Source: Turbatrix aceti
Lineage: Eukaryota; Nematoda; Chromadorea; Rhabditida; Panagrolaimidae
DNA length: 64,000 nt
Assembly (NCBI GenBank): GCA_963969345.1
Contig: OZ017768.1
Coordinates: 7,960,718-8,024,717, forward strand
Direction of reading: 5' to 3'
In this document: one piece after another, positions 1 to 11,547 of the stretch
Layout of the letters: every line of letters begins with the position of its first letter
Numbering within the stretch: the stretch's first letter is position 1
Notes under the pieces: generated by a model
The model's input: the letters and a program-made list of their open reading frames with translations, nothing else
Told to the model about the DNA's origin: nothing
The model's database searches: none
Program-made: the position numbers and the translations under genes

Positions 1-1519
1 CACCGGATATCTTCTGACTAATGCCTGCTAAACCATCCCTTCTCTTCGTGAATCCAGTGATCCGCCATATACGTGGCGTTCTAGAGCTTCCGCGTCTCCC
101 CACACGCAACAATCACAGGTGTCATACCAAAAGAAAGGTCATCGACCAGGCACAGCCAGTGCCACAATAGGCTTGGCAATGGCCACAAACTCCGCTCCAT
201 TTGTCAGCTGTAAGCAGTAAGCATTATGCCAGACAACTAGCTCCCCCCACTCCTATCTTTTGCTCTTGGCAATGTCTGTTTTTATTTTTTCCGCACAAGA
301 AAGAAAACAAGGTCCAGGGTCTCGTTGTTCATGACGGGAAACGTCAGTTATCCATGTTTTTTTTGTGTCTAGGTTATTTGTCGTTTTCTTCCTGCAGACC
401 AGCATCGAGACCAAAAAACAGCTAATTGCACATAATTTTTTCATTTCTAGAAAACTTGGCTTACCTCCAATTTATCAGGGCTTCGGCTTCGAGACGCACT
501 CCTCAGTACCCCCCAACGGGTCTAATTATTATAAGCCTTAGCAATGTCCTATTTCCCGGGTTCGCATTATTTTTGCTAACTTGCAAAATTGACGCGTCGC
601 TGCCTTTTTTTGCATTCTGCCACCCTCTGCAATTTTTTTCGCATGACTTACAACAATTTAAATAGTCTCGTAAATATTTTTATTCAACCGGATAAAATTT
701 AGGAACTATTTGAACTCCGTTTTAAAGAAATTCCAGAATACGCGGAATCTTAGAGCATTCTGAAGTTCGTGTAAAACGAAATACTTTTTGTAAATGGGCC
801 AGCAACACACCCTCTCAAAAATACACCTTTATCTTAACTATAGTCACATTCACGACAACCAAGTTGTGCCACGGAAAGCGTTCGCCCTCACGTGGCATTC
901 CAAAATGCTTTCGTCAAGGATGTGAAAAAAAAACCTTCCTGCGACTTTAAACTACAGTCCAATCTGCTTAGCCAAAGTTCACGCGTTCTATCCCCGGTCC
1001 AAAAGCTTCGCTATCATGCATTAGATGCTTCCCAAAGCCCTGCATCGTCATCAGCATCAAAAAAACACGCCAGCCTGACTCCGCCAAAGTCAGTCGTCTC
1101 GTAATCCAATCTAATTTAGTATAATCTGCTCTTTTTACTCCTCGTTGACGCGTTAACACACACTCCTTCTTTGTCGACGGAATCCCAGAGGCCATTTTTT
1201 GAAGACACACGCAGCACGACGGCGTGCACTTGTCACCGAGGTGGTCGACGGCCAGTTTCCCTTTTACCTCTGCAAGCCAAGCCGGTCACCTCGCCCGGTG
1301 AAGCCCATTTACATACATACGTGTTACGCGACAACAACGTTTGCTTGCGCGAGATGAGACTCCTCCTATGAGTGCCTTTAAGGCGGTGGCCGGCGACGAG
1401 TATAAGCCAGCGAGGAGACGACGTGTCAGCGTGCCGGCCTACTACGTCCCTATCACCATCGGCGCAACGCAGTAGTTGTTGTTCTATCTAATAACTATTA
1501 TACTTATAATCAGCATCTG
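1..1519. other. Intergenic sequence, no gene recognised
   Basis: AT-rich DNA with several short open frames on both strands. None has a signal peptide, a splice-consistent continuation or recognisable family motifs. A GC-richer stretch around 1200-1460 contains a TATA-like site (tataagcc near 1399), but no coding sequence could be attached to it. Confidence 0.6.
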
Positions 1520-1527
1520 TATAAATA
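1520..1527 (+). promoter_or_regulatory. TATA box of the small peptide gene
   Basis: A perfect TATAAATA lies 37 bp before the ATG at 1564. This implies a very short 5' leader. The two mucin-like genes farther along have the same compact arrangement. Confidence 0.5.
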
Positions 1528-1563
1528 TCGGCACTGTATTTCTACACACAATCGTCTTTAATC

Positions 1564-2042
1564 ATGCAGAGTAAGTTTTTATGGGTTTGGTTCATGCACA
1601 ATGTCATGCACCTACTTTTCGTCATGGCTTACATTTACACATTTACAACTTGTGAACAACTTCTAAGTAAAGTTGTCCACAAGGTGCAGTGCTATGTACA
1701 ATGGCTAGAAATGACTAATAACATTTTTTTGTCTTTTTGGTTCCAAAACTCAAAAATAATACGAACTGGTCATTAAATCCGAATGATTTTTATGTAGTTT
1801 TCGGTCCAATAAACTAGGTCAAATTCCGAACAATGAACCAAATCCCACCATTTTCAGAAGTACTAGTAGGCTTTTTCATCATGGCGATCTTCCTGTTCGC
1901 ACTTGCATTCTTCATTTCCATGCGAACTAACGTGACATTCGAACAACGCAAGCTAGAAGATCGCCTGCCCTGTGGCCTGCTTCAATCGACAGAAAGACCG
2001 CTACCTAGTCGGGTTACCCGTCGCCTAATCAACGCCAACTAA
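1564..2042 (+). CDS. Small secreted or single-pass membrane peptide, two exons, 63 aa
   Basis: The model joins exon 1 (1564-1570, only ATGCAGA) to exon 2 (1858-2042) across a 287-bp intron with a GTAAGT donor and a TTTTCAG acceptor. The joined frame is open to TAA and gives 63 residues. Residues 4-23 form a strongly hydrophobic segment (VLVGFFIMAIFLFALAFFIS), either a signal peptide or a transmembrane anchor. About 40 mostly polar residues follow, with an N-glycosylation sequon (NVT), one Cys and dibasic pairs (RK, RR). That layout fits a small secreted or peptide-precursor-like protein, but there is no amidation motif and I do not recognise the family. A TATA box sits 37 bp upstream of the ATG. 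Alternative: translation from an ATG at 1833 inside the intron gives 69 aa with the same C-terminus and no splicing. I prefer the spliced model because both splice sites are near consensus. Confidence 0.5.
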
Positions 2043-3066
2043 TCCCCTAGGCTGCTTCCGACCTACGTGCCTTTTCCGTTTTTAACGGAAACGTAAAAGG
2101 TAGAAACTGCAATGCTTCATTGAGATCTGATTCGTCCTTGCCAAGGCGAATGGAAGACAGACCTTAGAATCTTTTTTTTCAGTCAATGACTTTGTCCAGG
2201 GACATCATCAACTGGTAAGCCTTCTTGTACCGTCTGCCTGTTGTTGTTTTTTGTCTACTATTATCCATGTATGTATTGTCATCATCTCCTAGGAATCACT
2301 AAGACCAGGAAAGTCCAACTGGACAAATGAGTTAGCTAATAGGGGAAAAGGTGCATCTTTTTTTTTGTGTTTTATGAACATTGACTGATTTTGTATCAAA
2401 CCCCATGTCCTATTTCTACGAAAAAAGACATTGCATTTGTCTTTTTTTTCGCGTAAAGCAATGATGTCCGATTATCTTATCACTAGCTAACGGTTAATTG
2501 TTTGGTCACTGACAGACGTACATAATCTGGATTTATCCCAAATTATGGATGAGTCAGAAAAGACGTGCATCTTCAAAATTTGTACTTTTAAAAACCAGAC
2601 AACAATGACGAGTTGACTTCTTTCCTATGAAGACGCCAAAAAAGGAAGAACAAGGAATGGAATTTGTAGGAAGTACATACACATTTCTTGCGTCCCAACC
2701 CCCTTAAACCGCCTCGAGGCCTCCCAAAGGCTTTCTCATCGACTCGGACTCGCTAAGCCACCAGCGATGGCGCGAAACGACTAATTTGTCCCTCTCCCCC
2801 TCACTTCCTTCTATAATTGTTGTTATCATCGCCTACTCACACCTATGGCATTTGCTGTTTGTTGCAAATATTATATAGTATGGCATACGTATAATCATCC
2901 GTCCCATGGGTCTCGTTGAAAAATTTATCCATCAAGATAAATTTCACAACGCAAAACCAATTGTCTGTCTTTTTTGTTTGTTTTTTTTTGTAATATTTGT
3001 TGTGATACATGTTATTCACTTTATGAGTTAATAAAGAAGCGATTAATGCCATTATTTGTCGGTATG
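2043..3066. other. Intergenic, no gene recognised
   Basis: AT-rich sequence downstream of the small peptide gene. One short imperfect hairpin lies at 2070-2100 (ccttttccgtt / aacggaa...aaaagg), possibly in the 3' UTR. Nothing else stands out. Confidence 0.5.
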
Positions 3067-4338
3067 CTCACAAAAAAATGACTCGAATGGACATGTTCCA
3101 TTAAAAAATTTGTATCGATATTCATTACCCGCAATGGACAAAATCCATTAATTCTCGAAAAAAACTTTTACCCGTAAAAGACAAAATTCAAAATTTGAGA
3201 AATGGAAAATGTCTTTTATATTGAAAAGATTTTGACCCTCGAAAAAACAAAAACAGATGCAAACTAATTTGCATGTGTGTTTTAAATGAAAAATGTCCAT
3301 TAAATTGAAAAGACTTATTGATAATCAAAAACAAAAACAAATGCAAAATAATTTGCAAGTGTTTGTGGCGATGGGTTTGAAAAAATGACAAAAGTCGAAA
3401 ACGAGCTTTTGTCATTTTTTCTTCTTATCGTGATTCCCGGCGCGATTTTTTGCGCATTTTTGCATTATGAACTTAAAATTATAATAATTTTTGTCCTATC
3501 GTTTTCATTCATGTTTTCAATTGTGTTTGTTTATAAGTGCTTTGCTGCTATGTTGTTTCCCTCCGTCGTATATTTTCTGCTCGCCGTCAACGGCTGTGCT
3601 ACATAGACGAATTGTTGATTGACTTCAACCATGGTAAGAATTTTGCTCGGGTAATATTTACTGTTTGGGGTTTGCATGACATGTGTTTTTCTAACAAAAC
3701 CGTATAGTCGTCAGTTGGCAATGTTGTGGTTTTGATTCTGCGTGTTGTTAGTATTTTGAGGTTGGCGTTTGAGTTTGGGGAAAAATAGGTTGATGACGAT
3801 TGGATGGAGATTTGTTGATTACGGCGTTTCAAAACTGCATGCCTTGCCAAAGCACTACTATACAACTTGTTAGAAAAACACATGTCATGCACCCCAAGAC
3901 CATTTTTTTCATGAAGTATTTTCATTTTTTAGGATGCCAATGTTATTGCCGCCGCCGAAATCGACATCTTCGGAATCGTCCTCAAGCTTCCCTCTCATCG
4001 AATCAATCAGATCAAGTGACCGTTAACTCGACAACGTAATTTTTTGTCTGTTTGAATGTAATTTGTTGTTTATATGTATGATATCGTTGGTAAATAGAAA
4101 TGACCTACTGTAGCAAAACGCGTGGGTGGAATGGGGTCAGAGCAGAACGAAATCGCGGCGAAAGAATATTCATGACACTTTGCCAAGCTTTGGGGAATGG
4201 ACATTGTCTTTCAAGGATAATGGACTTTATCTATTCAACCCGAGGGAATGGACTTGTCTATTATTGCATGAAACGATTGACATGTCCATTACTTGGGATT
4301 GACATTTCAATTACCGGTGAATATCATTTTTTTGTGAG
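3067..4338. mobile_element. Probable non-autonomous DNA element with 15-bp inverted ends
   Basis: The ends are exact inverted copies: CTCACAAAAAAATGA at 3067-3081 and its complement at 4324-4338. Both subterminal regions carry repeated AATGGACA/TGTCCATT words (near 3090, 3133, 3293, 4197, 4249 and 4283). The centre is itself an inverted repeat: a ~50-bp stretch near 3672-3722 (GACATGTGTTTTTCTAACAA core) is complementary to one near 3845-3900. No transposase is visible and no target-site duplication was found, so the superfamily is unassigned. A ~100-bp tandem duplication (about 3196-3290 and 3288-3385) lies in the left part. Confidence 0.45.
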
Positions 4339-5782
4339 TGGCAAAATCTGATAATCCTTATTACTCACACCTTGGATGTATACTGGATACGGTGCCAAGG
4401 TGTCGTCAAGGAGCACTCAAACTCATGCTCAAGCTCGAGCGCAAAAGTCCATAATCGAGTCTGCAGGGGAAAAAAAACAAACAAGTCAGGGGGACAAAAT
4501 AACATTATTTTTACGACGTCTAATGGCCACAATAAATTTGTCAGCAAAAAAGGTCAGGGCAAGGTACATTTTACAGCTTTTACGGCGTTTTTTGATCTCG
4601 AAAAAATAAAATATGGTTTTTGCGCCGGTTGAACTCTATTTGGTCAAAGTCAGAAATTCAAAACAAAATAATAAAACAAAAGACGAACAGAAATGAACAA
4701 AGACAATATCAAAATCAGGAATGGGCAAAAAGTCCGTTTTTTTTCGTTCAGAAACGAACGCGAACATTTTTATAATTTTGTTCAAATAATCAAAGCACAA
4801 AATTTTATTCCTACAAATTTTTATTTACGTTACCCTAAATTTATTTCAATTTCTGTTCGTTTTATTTATTCGAAAAATTTTATCTTTTTCGTGAACAAAT
4901 AAATTTAAGAAAAATCTGTTCGCCAACAAACGCGAACGTTCGCCCAACCATGGCTGCCACCGTTCCCTAATATTATCCAAGTTTTTTACGTGAACGAACA
5001 CAAACGGTAAAAATTTGTTTGCGTACGAACAAATTCAAACAAGAACGTTTGCCCCATGCTAAAAAAATCCCTTTTACCTCAAAAAATCAGCTCAAAACAA
5101 AAAAAGCGCCAAAAAACGCAAAAGACAACTACCGTAAACATGACACTCTCACAGCGAAAATGCGCACGCACTAACCATGAGATACCTAAATCTGATAGTA
5201 AATATCACGACGGTCACCGCGCCGCGGCTGATATAAAAGCGCATTTCTTGGCATCCGCTGACTCATTTTTGAAAAACTGTGTTTTCGATGATTTGCAAAA
5301 TATGACGAATCACCTCGGTCAGTAGCCAATGGACTCGACCCGACGTCCGTTTATTTCTGTCTAGAACCTTCGATTGTTAGTCAGTTGCGGGTCGTGACAA
5401 AAAAATCAATGAGTTACGAGACAAAAATTGAGTGAAAGCAGGTTGCGTTTATCAATTTGCCGGATTTTTTCATTTTTTCGCGTTTGTAAACATGCCTTAT
5501 ACTCTCGAGGCGATTACAGTATCTGTAGACCGGAGTGTTGGTCGCGCGATGGCAGACGAGTGCACTTTTTTCGTTTCTGGCATATTTTTGACACAATTTG
5601 TTTTTTTGAATGTTTTTTGTTTTTTTTATGCCTTTGCGATTGTTTTTATCTTTTTTTTTCGCGGTGTGCATCCGTGAGTCAGTGTTTTTTTTTATGTTGG
5701 CTACGCTGCTCTCCTGCTTGACCGCACGTAAGCTCAATTTTTCGCGATCCTTCTTCTTTATCCAGATAGCTCCCTCGCTGCA
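4339..5782. other. Intergenic region upstream of the MATH gene
   Basis: No gene recognised. About 4717-5060 is rich in GAACGAACG/CGTTC words and begins and ends with similar ATGGGCAAA/TTTGCCCAT motifs. It may be a decayed MITE, but no target duplication was found. The sequence just before the MATH gene is T-rich. Confidence 0.45.
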
Positions 5783-8700
5783 ATGTCGACGATTTTCTTA
5801 CCCGCGATACAGCTTCAGGTAAACATGGATATACTTACAACGAATCCTGCTACGGAGACCAAAGGCACACAAACTGATTTGGAATTTGTGTATCCACCGG
5901 CGATCAAATTGTCGGATGAGTATCCCTGTGGGTTTTTTTTGCTTTTTTTGTCTGTTTTTAGTAACAAAGTTGTTGTTTTTTTCAGTGACACCTCCCGATG
6001 CGTTCGCCTCGACATCTGAAGTCGCGAATGCCATGCTGACGCTTGTCATCCGGAACTTCAGCAAGATGACCGATACCATCTACGGTCCTCCGGTCGGCAT
6101 TCGCGGACTTCCCTGGCGTATCATGGTCATGCCGCGCATCCACACACCCAAGAATAAGAAGTGTTTGGGCTTTTTTGTCCAGTGTGTTCCCAGTTCTTTT
6201 TCTGAGTATGTTTTTTTGGGCTTTATTTTGTTTTTTGAGGTATTTTGACATAATTTGATGCTTTTTGGTAGTATTTCAGCCAAATTTTGCCTTTTTTGGG
6301 ACATTTTAACCTAATTATTGGCATTTGGCCCATCGTTTTTGCACTTTGAGGTATATAGGCATAATGTTGGGCTTTTTGGCACCTTTATGCGAATTTTTTT
6401 GGGTTTTTCCATCTAATTTTGTGCGTTTTGACCTAATTGGGGGTTTTATGGTCTGATTTTCGGCTTTTGGGCGCCTTTTTGCTTAATTTTGGTCATTGTG
6501 ATCTCATGTCGTGTTTTTTGGTTCAATTTTGGAGTTTTTGGTCTAATTTTGTGCTTTTTGGGGTTTTTAGCCAAATTTCTGACCTTTTGGGATAATTTTT
6601 GGCATTTTTGAGGTATTTAGGCATGATTTTGGGCTTTTTGTCGCTTTTTTTGCCTAATTTTGTTTTTTGGGTCTTTTGACATAGTTTTGGACTTTTTTGG
6701 CATATGTTTTGCTCTTTTGGCGTAAATTTCGCTCTTTTTCAGCTCCTGGACTGTCCAAGCTGATGCCGAGCTTTCTGTCTGTTCATACATTACTGAAAAA
6801 TTCACTCGAACGACAAGTCACGTGTATAACAACAAGGAAAACGACTGGGGCTACTCGTGCTTCATGTTCTGGTCTGATATCGTGGATCCCACCAAGGGCT
6901 ACATCCACAACGACACTGTCAGGCTCGAAATCGTTGTCAGCGCTGAGAAGCCGAAAAACATCATGTAAGTTTTTTTCTTCTTTTTTTCTTTGTTTTTGGA
7001 TGGAAAACCCTCTTTTTTCAGAGATCACGAGACGTTTCGTAAAAAGATCCTCGAATACGTCCGCCTGGCCGACGTACAGTCAGAACGCGGCCTTCTCGAC
7101 AAGGCAATTGATGTCAACGCTTCCGCGGCCAAATTCTGCCAGAATAAGGACAACGACCTCTGCGAGGCCCTCGAAACCCAGCGCAAACGTTTGATCGATT
7201 TGAAACTCAAAGAATCGATCGCTCGTCTGGAAACCGTGTCAAAGACCCCTTCCGAAGACAAGGTCTCGTCTGGCAATCAACTCGCAGTCCGCAAAGCCAT
7301 CCTTTCCCTGGCTTCGACAAAAAAGGCGAATGGTGAGGCTTCCATTTCTTTCGCAGACAAAAAAAATATGCGGAAAATTGATATTTCCGTGGTTACGGTT
7401 ACGCCTTCGAATAAGCCTAATCATCCAGGAGCTGCAGCGCGGACGGGACGCCAGAAAAAGACGGCAACAACGACTTCGGCTGCTATTAAGCCTCCGCCGA
7501 CGCCGCCATCCGATCCAAATTCAACTCTGCCCACTGTGGTGGACCCTGCATCCGACAACTTTCCTCCGGGCTACACAGCGAAGCACCTCCAACTCAGCAT
7601 CTACGTCGATCAAAATGGCTCTCTTAAAACCCGTACGAATGCCGATGAATTCCTTCAAACCCATCAAAATGCCTCGTGTCAGACGGAACACGTGCAGATC
7701 CCTGTCTCCGTCGTGGACGCTGCTCGAGCTCAGCCCACGGTTGAGGGTTACATCGTCCGTGAAATCAAAAAGGCCAAAAGTCATATGCAAAAGCCGGGAA
7801 GCAAGGCGTCGTCGTCTGCCACCAACGCTCAGGGAACCAGCGAGGCTGAGGTAAGAGAATTTGATGTTATTTTTAATGAAAATTAAATTTATAAATATTT
7901 ATGAAAAAAATTTTTTTTTAATATTATTTGAAAGATATTTTTTTTAATTTTATTGAAAAAATTGTTTTTGTCTTAAAAATTATAGAAAAAAATGTTTTTT
8001 TATTAGTTGTACCAGGTTTTTCTAATTATTTTTTTTCGATTTTTCTTAGCGATGAAAAAAAATGCGCAGAAGTTTTTTTTTGTTTTTGGTCCAATTTTTT
8101 ACACAAATCTAAAATGTTAACGGAAAATGCAAAAAAAAAAAACTAAATAAATTTTTGCTCTATTTTTTTTTGTATTTTTTGAACCGATCCGCGTTCGTTT
8201 TACGAATTTGTCGATCGCTCCGCTCCGTTCCCAGTTTTTTTTTTCAGTTTTTTTTCTCGCTTGGAGCAGTCAAAAACTGATTTTTTCAACTTTTTTCAGG
8301 AATCCAATGACCCTGAGCCGACGAGTTTGCTGGTACAGAGTGTTCTGAAAAAACTGCCCAAGAAAATAGCCCTGCAAGAAATGGACGTTATGCAGCTGGC
8401 CGAGTACCTGCACGAGTTGGCTTACATCACGGTGTACATTTTCACGATTTTGAGTGAGATAGATTTGGGGGGAAAGGCCTATTCCCTGGTTGATCTCATC
8501 AAGGATCTCAAACAGCCAATCGAATACGATAATGATGTTCTTGATTACGATTTATTCAAAGGTGAGTACTTTGTTGTTTTTTTTTTCAAAAATGTTTTTG
8601 GTGTTATTTAGAGTCAGAACCGATGCCCGAATTTCCGTCGGAGCGCACCAGTCTGCCGGAGTTTATCAAAAAACTCATGCGTCTCAGTGACTTTTTCACT

Positions 8701-10249
8701 GTGAAGTTTCGACAGTTTCTCTACGTTTATCGCAACATTGAGTACGTTTTATATTTTTTTACATAACTTAAAAAAAATTTGTTTTACACCAAAAATATTT
8801 TTAAGCATCAAAAAGCTGAAGTTCTGCCTGATGAAACGGCTTTCCATGGACGCCAAGGATGTCGAAGATGGCCGCGAGCATGTTCTTTTTCTCGAGGAAC
8901 AGTTGCACTCTGCGACGATTTGCTGCAAACGCTTCCAGACTGAAATGGAACACCTTAGCAGGGAAAACAAATCGCTCATCGAGAAGGTGAAATTTCTCAA
9001 AGAGAAGCAACACGACTTGGACTCCCTCAGAGCGGCTGAAAAGGAAAATGAAGCTCTCAAAGCGTCGCTGAAGGAGGCCGAAAAGAAGATCTGCGATCTT
9101 CAGAGCGCTTTCGGCCGCGAACGGCAGTCGTACAACGATTCCAAGGCCAATCTGCAGCGCGAGAATCAGGCTCTTCTGAATGACGTCAAATCTGCGAAAG
9201 GTCTCCTGGAGGACATGCGAGCTTCATGCCGTCGCGCTGAGACCCAGCTCGCCACCGAGCGTAAGTTCAACGCTGCGGCACTCAAGGCGGAGAAAGAACG
9301 CGCGTGCCGGGCGGAAATCTCGCTTCTCGACTGCGTTCTCGTCCACGGTCTCCGGATTCTCGAGCGTGCGCGTGTCGACAGTCAGACGCAGGTCAAGGCT
9401 TTCAACAACGTCCTCTCCGCCCTCCCTCTGACCGCCGAAGTCGAACGAGATGTCATGAAACGGAACATGAACAGCTGGATCGAAACCTTCGAAGAAGTCG
9501 CCACCCTCATTGCTGATACCCATCAAAAGTACAAGCAACACGTGGATCAACTCAAAAGTGGCAAGACACTCGCTCAGCTTGAAAAGTTTGTTGTCCCTTC
9601 TCCGCCTCCTCCTCCCAAGATGGAGAGGGTCCCATCGCCCGAGCCCCAGCGCCAGCGCGTGCCTCCTCCTGCGCCCCCGCCCGGAATGGTCCGCCGCGGC
9701 TCGCAGCCTGTTATCTACTCGAATCCGACGGCCTACACCGCCCCGCCTCCGCCCGTGAATATGTGGATGTCGGCTTCGCGTCCGAGTAATACCGGAATTC
9801 CTCCGCCGTACGTCATGCAGCAGATGCCACCGCAGTTTCCACCCGGCTATCAGAATTTCAACGTCTCCGAGCCTGTCGGATGCCGTCCGTCGTCGTCGTC
9901 GACGACTGTGAAGCAGCCGCCGAGGGATGATTATCCGATTGGCAGCAGCATTCATCCCTCGAGCAGTGCCGGTGAGTTGCTCCAGTCTTTTGACCTGCAT
10001 AGAAGCATGGAAGAACATTTGTCGTCCATGTCTTTGTCGGCATCGCCCTCGATCCACACCCCCGGAGTCATCGGGGATCATCGTCGCAAGAGCAATCCGA
10101 CTGTCTCGGGTCCTCCTCCTCCTCCTCGTCGTCCACCGAATTCCGCTACTGACAGCGGATTCTACGACCTCTTCAGCATGCGAAACGATATCTTTGGCGA
10201 TTGGCTGACTCGCATCGAGAATTTGCCTGAACCAAAGCTTGTGGACTGA
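5783..10249 (+). CDS. MATH-domain protein with coiled coil and proline-rich tail, 7 exons, 1083 aa
   Basis: Exons 5783-5927, 5986-6205, 6743-6964, 7022-7850, 8300-8561, 8612-8741 and 8806-10249 join in frame to a TGA stop. Every intron is GT-AG, and most acceptors read TTTTCAG. Residues ~60-195 form a MATH/TRAF-like domain. It most resembles the USP7 type: a LPWRIMVMPR stretch, then GFFVQC, then NNKENDWGYSCFMFWSDIVD. No ubiquitin-protease catalytic domain follows. Residues ~196-470 hold a helical segment and a basic, low-complexity linker. Residues ~620-775 are a heptad-rich coiled coil (EKENEALKASLKEAEKK and following). Residues ~800-1060 are proline-rich (repeated PPPPP and PPPAP runs). MATH domains bind short peptide motifs and coiled coils oligomerise, so an adaptor role is plausible. 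I do not recognise a named orthologue. The start could instead be the in-frame ATG at 5825. The gene ends 100 bp from the convergent METTL18-type gene. Confidence 0.75.
6206..6742 (+). repeat. Degenerate T/G-rich simple repeat filling MATH-gene intron 2
   Basis: The intron is made almost entirely of irregular copies of a 20-30-bp phrase of the type gggctttttggcctaatttt. It is about ten times longer than the neighbouring ~50-65-bp introns. The splice sites (GTATGT, TTTTTCAG) remain good. This looks like tandem expansion of intron sequence rather than a mobile element. Confidence 0.6.
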
Positions 10250-10349
10250 TTCGATTCGATTGCCACTGGCGGCGTTCTAATTTCTAACAGTTATTTTTTT
10301 TGTAATCACTTTTTATGATATAAACTTTCCGTTTTCGAAAAAAAAGTTG

Positions 10350-11381
10350 TCAAACTCGAACGAGTTTGGCGACAATTCGCTGAACGGGAGCGTCGATTTG
10401 CCGGGATGAAGAAATGCGAAAAACGCCTTTTTCCTGGACAAAATCGGCAAAAGCAAAGTAATCACCCGTTTTGCCGAAATATACCATCTTGGCTGCGAGC
10501 ACGATGACTCCGCCACCGGACAGGGCGGCATCGAGGACGCCGTGCAGAGATTCGTAGTCCGCGGCTTCGTAGATGGTCTCGGACGTGAGAATGACGTCGA
10601 ACTGCCCAGTTGCGCTGCCGACGACTGGGCATTCGGACCATTTATCCCATGAACAGGCAGTTGCCGTAGCTCGGGATTCGTCGAGTCCATTCAGTCGGAG
10701 GTTAGGTGACGTTACCAATTCGATTACGGATGAGTTCTGAAACAAAAAAAATGACACAGAAAAGTGGTTGGGAAAGTCGATGTAAATTTTGAAAAATTTA
10801 CCTAACTTTTGAAAAATTTACCTAAATTTAGAAAAATTTACCTAAATTTTGAATTTTTTTTCGGGCCTAAATTTTGAAAAAAAATTTCGTTTTAGGATAC
10901 TTTTTTTTGAATTTTGACAACATTCCGAAAAAAATTGTCCAAAACAATAAAAAAATTGGTCAAAATGTGAAAAGATTATTCACTCGAATTTAAAAAAAAT
11001 GAAAAAAATTTTTTTTTCCGGTCAATCAAATTTTATGCCTCGCTTCAATAAACTCACGTAATCCTGACAAACAACGTGTGAAGCCCCTTTCTTGGCAGCT
11101 ACGATAGACGGCAGCGCAGCACCACAGCCAAGCTCGAGAATCCGCTTTCCGGCAACATCGACGGTTGCTACGGCTTCTGCGAGATCGTAGGCTGCTTCCC
11201 AGACCTTCAGACCGCCTTCGTAGACCTGTCGTTCAAGATCTGACGTATCAATGGTCGTAAGCTCATCGGCGTATCGCTCGCGGTGTTGCTTGATGAGTCT
11301 GTCGACCAGGGCATCGCTTTGACGCCGGATTTGTTCACCCGCGAGTTCTACGGTGACAACATCCGTCGAGGCGGTCGTCAT
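10350..11381 (-). CDS. METTL18/HPM1-type protein-histidine N-methyltransferase, two exons, 236 aa
   Basis: Exon 1 is 11381-11058 and exon 2 is 10736-10350. The phase-0 intron has GTGAGT and TTTCAG ends. The family signature is clear. VYEGGLKVWE lies around residues 53-62, the SAM-binding loop RILELGCGAALPS around 80-92, and FDVILTSETIY in exon 2, followed by GGVIVLAAKMVYFG. In the known family this class-I methyltransferase modifies a histidine in ribosomal protein uL3. At 236 aa it lacks the longer N-terminal region of the human protein but retains the whole catalytic fold. TTTTATTTTAAG ends 5 nt before the ATG and looks like a trans-splice acceptor. The gene starts 166 bp after the CMTR2-type stop on the same strand, which would fit a nematode operon. 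The intron carries three copies of a ~20-bp aaaatttacctaa repeat near 10790-10850. Confidence 0.85.
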
Positions 11382-11501
11382 CGTTGCTTAAAATAAAAAA
11401 AATGTGGTATGACACCAAAGATCTGCGAAAGGCGCCAAAAAAGTACAAAAATAGGCCAAAAACCTAAAAAAAAATGCAAAAAAACCGTAAGAAAACCCAA
11501 A

Positions 11502-11507
11502 TTTATT
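11502..11507 (-). promoter_or_regulatory. Polyadenylation signal of the CMTR2-type gene
   Basis: An AATAAA on the minus strand lies 41 bp past the stop at 11548 and about 120 bp before the METTL18-type ATG. It marks the likely 3' end between the two tandem methyltransferase genes. Confidence 0.5.
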
Positions 11508-11547
11508 TTGCACACAACCGTAACAAACAACAAACTACCGTAATACC

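Noticed and set aside
3385..3606. 73-aa hydrophobic open frame
   Set aside because: It lies inside the probable DNA element in T-rich sequence; the hydrophobicity follows from T-rich codons.
4717..5060. Possible hAT-like MITE with ATGGGCAAA ends and GAACG-rich interior
   Set aside because: The ends match poorly and no 8-bp target duplication could be found, so it is only mentioned in the spacer description.
9224..10081. 285-aa open frame antisense to MATH-gene exon 7
   Set aside because: It is an antisense shadow of GC-richer coding sequence with Arg/His-rich composition and no motifs.
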